DNA of 64,000 bases from NCBI GenBank assembly GCA_040388535.1, contig JAZKBR010000002.1, forward strand, positions 62,001 through 126,000, given 5' to 3'. The translations under genes and the position numbers were made by a program. This DNA is from Gemmatimonadota bacterium. Its GTDB lineage: Bacteria > Gemmatimonadota > Gemmatimonadetes > Gemmatimonadales > GWC2-71-9. The notes under the pieces were generated by a model, which had not been told where the DNA came from, searched no databases, and saw only the letters and a list, made by a program, of their open reading frames with translations. Shown here in pieces: positions 60,505-64,000 of this stretch (positions within the stretch are counted from its first letter, which is position 1; every line of letters starts with the position of its first letter).

Positions 60505-61419
60505 TTACGTGCGGTACGGCACCTCGATAACCATCCCGTCCTTCGCGATCGTTGTCGCCTCGAACACCGCGCGCGCCTCGGCCAGCAGCTCGGGCGCCTC
60601 GCGTGAATAGCGAGCAGAGATATGCGTCAGCACCAGCCGCTTCACTCCCGCCTCCATCGCGACGGTCGCGGCTTCTCGCGCGGTCGAGTGCATCGTCTCT
60701 CTCGCGCGCGCGCGCTCGTCTTCCCCAAAGGTCGCTTCGTGAATCAGCAGGTCGGCGCCAACCGCGAGGTGCAGCATGGCATCAGTCGGCGCCGAGTCAC
60801 CGGAGTAGGTCACCCGCCGGCCTGCTCGGGCGGGCCCGACCAGCTCCGCCGGCGTCACGACCCGCCCGCTCTCGAGCGTGACGCTTTCCCCCCTGTGGAT
60901 CTTGCCCCAGAGGGGCCCCTCGGGAATGCCCAGCGTACGCGCGAGTTCGGGATCGAAGCGACCGAGCCGGTCGTGCTCCACCAGCGCATAGGCGACGCAG
61001 TCGCCGCGATGACTCGCCTCGCCGACGTGAAGGTCGTATTCGCCACGTGGCAGCACCTGTCCCGGGGCCACTTCAATGATCTCGACCGGAAACTTCACCT
61101 TCTCCATCCCGAGCGCGACCAGCTGGCCGAGATGCTTGTGCGCCCCGCGTGGGCCGTACAGCGTGAGCGGTGCCGTCCGCGCCATCATGCCGAGCGAGCG
61201 CAGCAACCCCGGCAGTCCGAGGGTATGATCGGAGTGATAGTGGGAGAAGAAGATATCCGACATCGTGAAGCCGGCACCGTAGCGCATCATCTGTCGCTGA
61301 GTCCCTTCGCCGCAGTCGAACAGCAGCAACTCCCCTTCCCGCTGCATCATCAGCCCCGAGACGTTGCGCTCCGTGGTCGGCAGCGCCGCGCTGGTGCCGA
61401 GGAAGGTCACCTGGATCAT
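60505..61419 (-). CDS. rnz: Ribonuclease Z
   Basis: The ATG at 61419 gives a 304-residue protein beginning [15 protein letters not shown], the family N-terminus; the frame runs further upstream only as antisense to folE. It has the metallo-beta-lactamase motif [15 protein letters not shown], a second-metal region [22 protein letters not shown] and a C-terminal LTHISARYS. It matures tRNA 3' ends. The start overlaps the folE stop by 4 bases (ATGA). Because none of the host tRNAs in the window encodes CCA, its activity is needed before CCA addition. Confidence 0.94.
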   Translation of the reverse strand: MIQVTFLGTSAALPTTERNVSGLMMQREGELLLFDCGEGTQRQMMRYGAGFTMSDIFFSHYHSDHTLGLPGLLRSLGMMARTAPLTLYGPRGAHKHLGQLVALGMEKVKFPVEIIEVAPGQVLPRGEYDLHVGEASHRGDCVAYALVEHDRLGRFDPELARTLGIPEGPLWGKIHRGESVTLESGRVVTPAELVGPARAGRRVTYSGDSAPTDAMLHLAVGADLLIHEATFGEDERARARETMHSTAREAATVAMEAGVKRLVLTHISARYSREAPELLAEARAVFEATTIAKDGMVIEVPYRT

Positions 61420-61973
61420 CGGGTCGCGTGCACCAGTCGGAGGAACTCCTCGCGGGTTCGCGGATCGTCGAGAAACGCGCCGCGCATCGCCGATGTCACG
61501 GTCTGGGAGCCCTGCTTCTGGACGCCCCGCATCATCATGCAGAAGTGAGCCGCCTCCAGCACCACCCCCACACCGCGCGGTTCCAGTTCGGCCGACAGGG
61601 CGTCGGCAATCTGGTCGGTCATCCGTTCCTGCACCTGCAACCGCCGGGCGAAGACATCGACCACGCGCGCCATCTTCGAGAGGCCGACAATCCGGCCGCT
61701 CGGGATGTAGGCCACGTGCGCCTTCCCGAAGAATGGGAGCATGTGATGTTCGCACATCGAGTAGAACTCGATGTCGCGCACGACCACCATGTTGTGGTGG
61801 GTTTCCTCGAACAGCGCTTCGCCGATCACCCCGGCCGCACTCTGCTCGTAACCCTGGGTCAGAAAGCGCAACGACTTCTCGACTCGCTCCGGCGTCTTCT
61901 GCAGGCCGTCACGGTCGGGATCTTCGCCGACCGCCTTGAGGATGGCGCGGATCTGGTCCTGGAACTCGGTCAC
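61416..61973 (-). CDS. folE: GTP cyclohydrolase I
   Basis: The 185-residue protein has the FolE zinc and active-site motifs [20 protein letters not shown] and [14 protein letters not shown], then [11 protein letters not shown]. It converts GTP to dihydroneopterin triphosphate at the entry of folate and pterin synthesis. The GTG at 61973 is preceded by GGAGAGA. Its stop overlaps the rnz start, and it lies 11 bases after the mlaD stop. Confidence 0.96.
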   Translation of the reverse strand: MTEFQDQIRAILKAVGEDPDRDGLQKTPERVEKSLRFLTQGYEQSAAGVIGEALFEETHHNMVVVRDIEFYSMCEHHMLPFFGKAHVAYIPSGRIVGLSKMARVVDVFARRLQVQERMTDQIADALSAELEPRGVGVVLEAAHFCMMMRGVQKQGSQTVTSAMRGAFLDDPRTREEFLRLVHATR

Positions 61974-61984
61974 GCAGTCTCTCC

Positions 61985-62860
61985 TCAGAAGAGCTTGACA
62001 GTCACCCCGATCTTGCCGGGATTCTTCTTGAGCTCGTCGATCAGCCCGTTGGTGGCCTGCAGGGTTTTCCGGAGATCAACATACAACCCCGAGTCCGACG
62101 CCAGCTTGCCCAGGGTTCCGTCGCCCCGCTGAATCTTCGCCAGCAGCGAGTCCATCCGGGTCGAGGTCGCAGCCAGACGGTCGGCAAGCGCCCCGGTCGA
62201 GCGCATCGTGGAATCGAGCCGGGTCTGGAGCGACTTGGCGTCGAGTTGCTGCAGCGTGGTGTCGAGCCGTGCCGACGTCTGCTGCAACGACCGCATCGTG
62301 CTGTTAACCTCGGCCGTGGGGCCGCCCTTCTGGTCGCTCAGGTAGCGGAGCAGCTTGTCTGTCGTGGTCAGGGTATGGCGCAAGTCGATCACCAGCCCCG
62401 TGTCGAGCATCCGGTTGAGTGAAGTCAGCGTCTGCGACGCCTGGTCGGCAATCACGGCGCCCTTGTCGAAGATCCCCTTCTCGACCGTGCCGATGATCGT
62501 CGCACCCTTCGCCAGCGGTTCGCCGGTCCCGGGGTCGAAGTTCACGATCACGTCGCCGAGCATCCCGACGCTGCCGATCGAGGCCTTGGCATTCTTCGCC
62601 GGCACGATCTTCTCCGAGAAGATGATGCCGATGCGCACCTTGCCGACACCCTCGAAGGTGATCCCGTCGACCCGGCCAACTGGTGCACCGGAGATGCGCA
62701 CCGGCGCGCCATCCTTGAGGTTGCCGATGTTGTCGAACAGCACCATGACATCGGGGCTCTTGATGCTCTTGTTGCGCAGGAACATCCCGCCACCCACGAA
62801 CGCGAGCGCGCCCAGGATCACGAGCAGTCCGACGGCGGCTTCCTTCTGATATGAATTCAT
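61985..62860 (-). CDS. mlaD: MlaD/MCE-family lipid-transport protein
   Basis: The 291-residue protein has an N-terminal TM helix ([21 protein letters not shown]), an MCE domain ([27 protein letters not shown] ... [14 protein letters not shown]) and a long helical C-terminus (about 120-280) with repeated [18 protein letters not shown]-type helices. It should work with the ATPase and permease encoded upstream in moving phospholipids between the membranes. Spacing to the ATPase is 13 bases. Confidence 0.92.
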   Translation of the reverse strand: MNSYQKEAAVGLLVILGALAFVGGGMFLRNKSIKSPDVMVLFDNIGNLKDGAPVRISGAPVGRVDGITFEGVGKVRIGIIFSEKIVPAKNAKASIGSVGMLGDVIVNFDPGTGEPLAKGATIIGTVEKGIFDKGAVIADQASQTLTSLNRMLDTGLVIDLRHTLTTTDKLLRYLSDQKGGPTAEVNSTMRSLQQTSARLDTTLQQLDAKSLQTRLDSTMRSTGALADRLAATSTRMDSLLAKIQRGDGTLGKLASDSGLYVDLRKTLQATNGLIDELKKNPGKIGVTVKLF

Positions 62861-62873
62861 CGGTCAGTCCCGG

Positions 62874-63620
62874 TCAGATGGGCTCATTGTCGAAGTCGCG
62901 TTCGAGGAACGCTCTGACTTCTGGTACGGTCGAATCACGGAATTCTTCCGGTGTGCCGATCGCGACGATCTTTCCCTGCGTCAGCAGCGCGATCCGGTCA
63001 GCCGTGCGGAAGGCACCCCGGACGTCGTGGGTCACCATGATCGAGGTCACACCAAGCTCGGTATCGAGCCGCTTGATCATCGTGTCGATCACATCCGAGT
63101 TCACCGGATCAAGCCCCGAGGTCGGCTCGTCATAGAGCAGGTACTTCGGCTTCCCCGCGATCGCCCGGGCGATCCCGACCCGCTTGCGCATCCCGCCCGA
63201 GAGTTCTGACGGCATCTTCCGAGCGGTTTCAGGCACCAGGTTCACGATCTTGAGGCATTCCCCCACCCGCTTCTCGACGAACTCGGTGTCGTTGAACTGT
63301 GCCGGGTCGGTCAGGCCGAGCCGGATATTCTCGTGCACGTTCATCGAGTCGAAGAGCGCGCCATTCTGGAAGACGTAGCCGATGGTCGAACGCAGCGCCG
63401 CCAGCTCCTTGCGCTTGAGCTTGGCCACATACAGCCCGTCGACAATCACTTCACCCCGGTCGGGCCGCAGCAGCCCGATGATATGCTTGAGCAGCACGCT
63501 CTTGCCGGTGCCCGACGGCCCGAGGAGCGCCAGGGTCTCGCCTTCATTGACGGTAAGCGTGACGCCGTCGAGGACGACCTGGGCGCCGAAGCGTTTGGCG
63601 ACATCGCGGAGTTCGATCAT
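62874..63620 (-). CDS. mlaF: MlaF-family ABC transporter ATPase
   Basis: The 248-residue ATPase has Walker A GPSGTGKS, Q-loop YVFQNGALFDSM, signature LSGGMRKRVGIARAI and Walker B YLLYDEPTSGLDP, with the H-loop TH following. The sequence IELRDVAKRFGAQVVLDGV is typical of the MlaF group. It overlaps the permease gene by 4 bases. The complex with MlaD and MlaE powers lipid transport to or from the outer membrane. Confidence 0.95.
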   Translation of the reverse strand: MIELRDVAKRFGAQVVLDGVTLTVNEGETLALLGPSGTGKSVLLKHIIGLLRPDRGEVIVDGLYVAKLKRKELAALRSTIGYVFQNGALFDSMNVHENIRLGLTDPAQFNDTEFVEKRVGECLKIVNLVPETARKMPSELSGGMRKRVGIARAIAGKPKYLLYDEPTSGLDPVNSDVIDTMIKRLDTELGVTSIMVTHDVRGAFRTADRIALLTQGKIVAIGTPEEFRDSTVPEVRAFLERDFDNEPI

Positions 63621-64000
63621 GCCTTGAGCAACAGCTTTGCGAGCACAGTGTCGAGCAGCAGGATCAGGACCGACGAAGTCACCACGGCCCCGGTCGCGGC
63701 CTTGCCAACGCCCTCCGCTCCCTGCTTGGTGGTGTAGCCCCGGTAGCAGGAAATGAGCGAGATCGCCGCGGCAAAGAAGAACGCCTTGGTCACCGAATAC
63801 GTCGCATCAAAGGGGCGCCAGAAGATCCGGGCACCGTAGATGAAATCCTGGTCGGTAATCGGCAGCGCCTGCTTGGCGGCAAGCCAGCCGGCGAGCACCG
63901 CCACCACATCGGCGAAGATCACCAGGACCGGGATCATCAGCAGGCACGCCATCACCCGCGGGATCAGCAGGTGACTCGCCGGTGAACGACCGAGCGATTC
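63617..64000 (-). CDS. mlaE: MlaE-family permease, 5' end missing
   Basis: The frame is open to the window edge at 64000 and carries the conserved MlaE region ESLGRSPASHLLIPRVMACLL, then several TM helices (VLVIFADVVAVLAGWLAA; FFFAAAISLISCY) and a GAEGVGKAATGAVV motif near the C-terminus. About half of a typical 260-residue MlaE is present. It is the membrane subunit of the MlaEFD complex. Confidence 0.92.
   Translation of the reverse strand, partial: ESLGRSPASHLLIPRVMACLLMIPVLVIFADVVAVLAGWLAAKQALPITDQDFIYGARIFWRPFDATYSVTKAFFFAAAISLISCYRGYTTKQGAEGVGKAATGAVVTSSVLILLLDTVLAKLLLKA

Noticed and set aside
1-64000. CRISPR arrays
   Set aside because: No regularly spaced direct repeats or cas genes are seen.

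Overview
The window is high-GC bacterial chromosome carrying one large integrated element. The lineage is most likely Gemmatimonadota or a relative. The clues are a duplicated orphan (ADOP/MacB-type) permease fused to a serine/threonine kinase, secreted S9 and S41 peptidases, and a class II photolyase next to tRNA genes. This assignment is inference from gene content; there is no rRNA in the window.

Host chromosome, left flank (1-6189): the 3' end of a GGDEF protein, the HTH-kinase-permease fusion (205-3774, minus) and a secreted prolyl oligopeptidase (3998-6121, plus). Host chromosome, right flank (55738-64000): tRNA-Gln(CUG), a two-HD-domain HD-GYP protein, tRNA-Ala(CGC) with its terminator, a class II photolyase, an S41 peptidase, then rnz-folE and the mlaD-mlaF-mlaE lipid-transport genes, the last cut by the window edge.

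The central 49.5 kb is a genomic island inserted into the 3' half of tRNA-Gln. A perfect 43-bp direct repeat (6190-6232 and 55737-55779) bounds it. A tyrosine integrase lies just inside the left copy, with small HTH proteins behind it. The displaced terminator of tRNA-Gln still sits outside the left repeat at 6141-6176. Repeated CTTACCCCAA motifs near both ends may be integrase arm sites.

The island cargo has two parts. From 9.4 to 44.1 kb it is a metal-resistance array: a copper operon (outer-membrane barrel, Met-rich secreted protein, CopC-CopD fusion, DUF305 lipoprotein, Csp-like Cys-rich copper store) divergent from a two-component system; a CusCBA-type RND pump with a CPD-motif P1B ATPase; a second RND pump with a PII-like protein and an SPC-motif P1B ATPase; a third, CzcA-like RND pump with a short CDF transporter; and a second short CDF protein. 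From 44.4 to 55.5 kb there is an XRE regulator with two palindromic operators and a run of poorly characterised leftward genes: a large SIR2 protein, HNH-like and PD-(D/E)XK-like proteins, a HEPN protein and a trypsin-like protease. This second part looks like a defence region and is the best place for an undescribed system. The metal genes form tight operons with 1-14 bp overlaps, so pumps, ATPases and regulators of each set are probably co-expressed.
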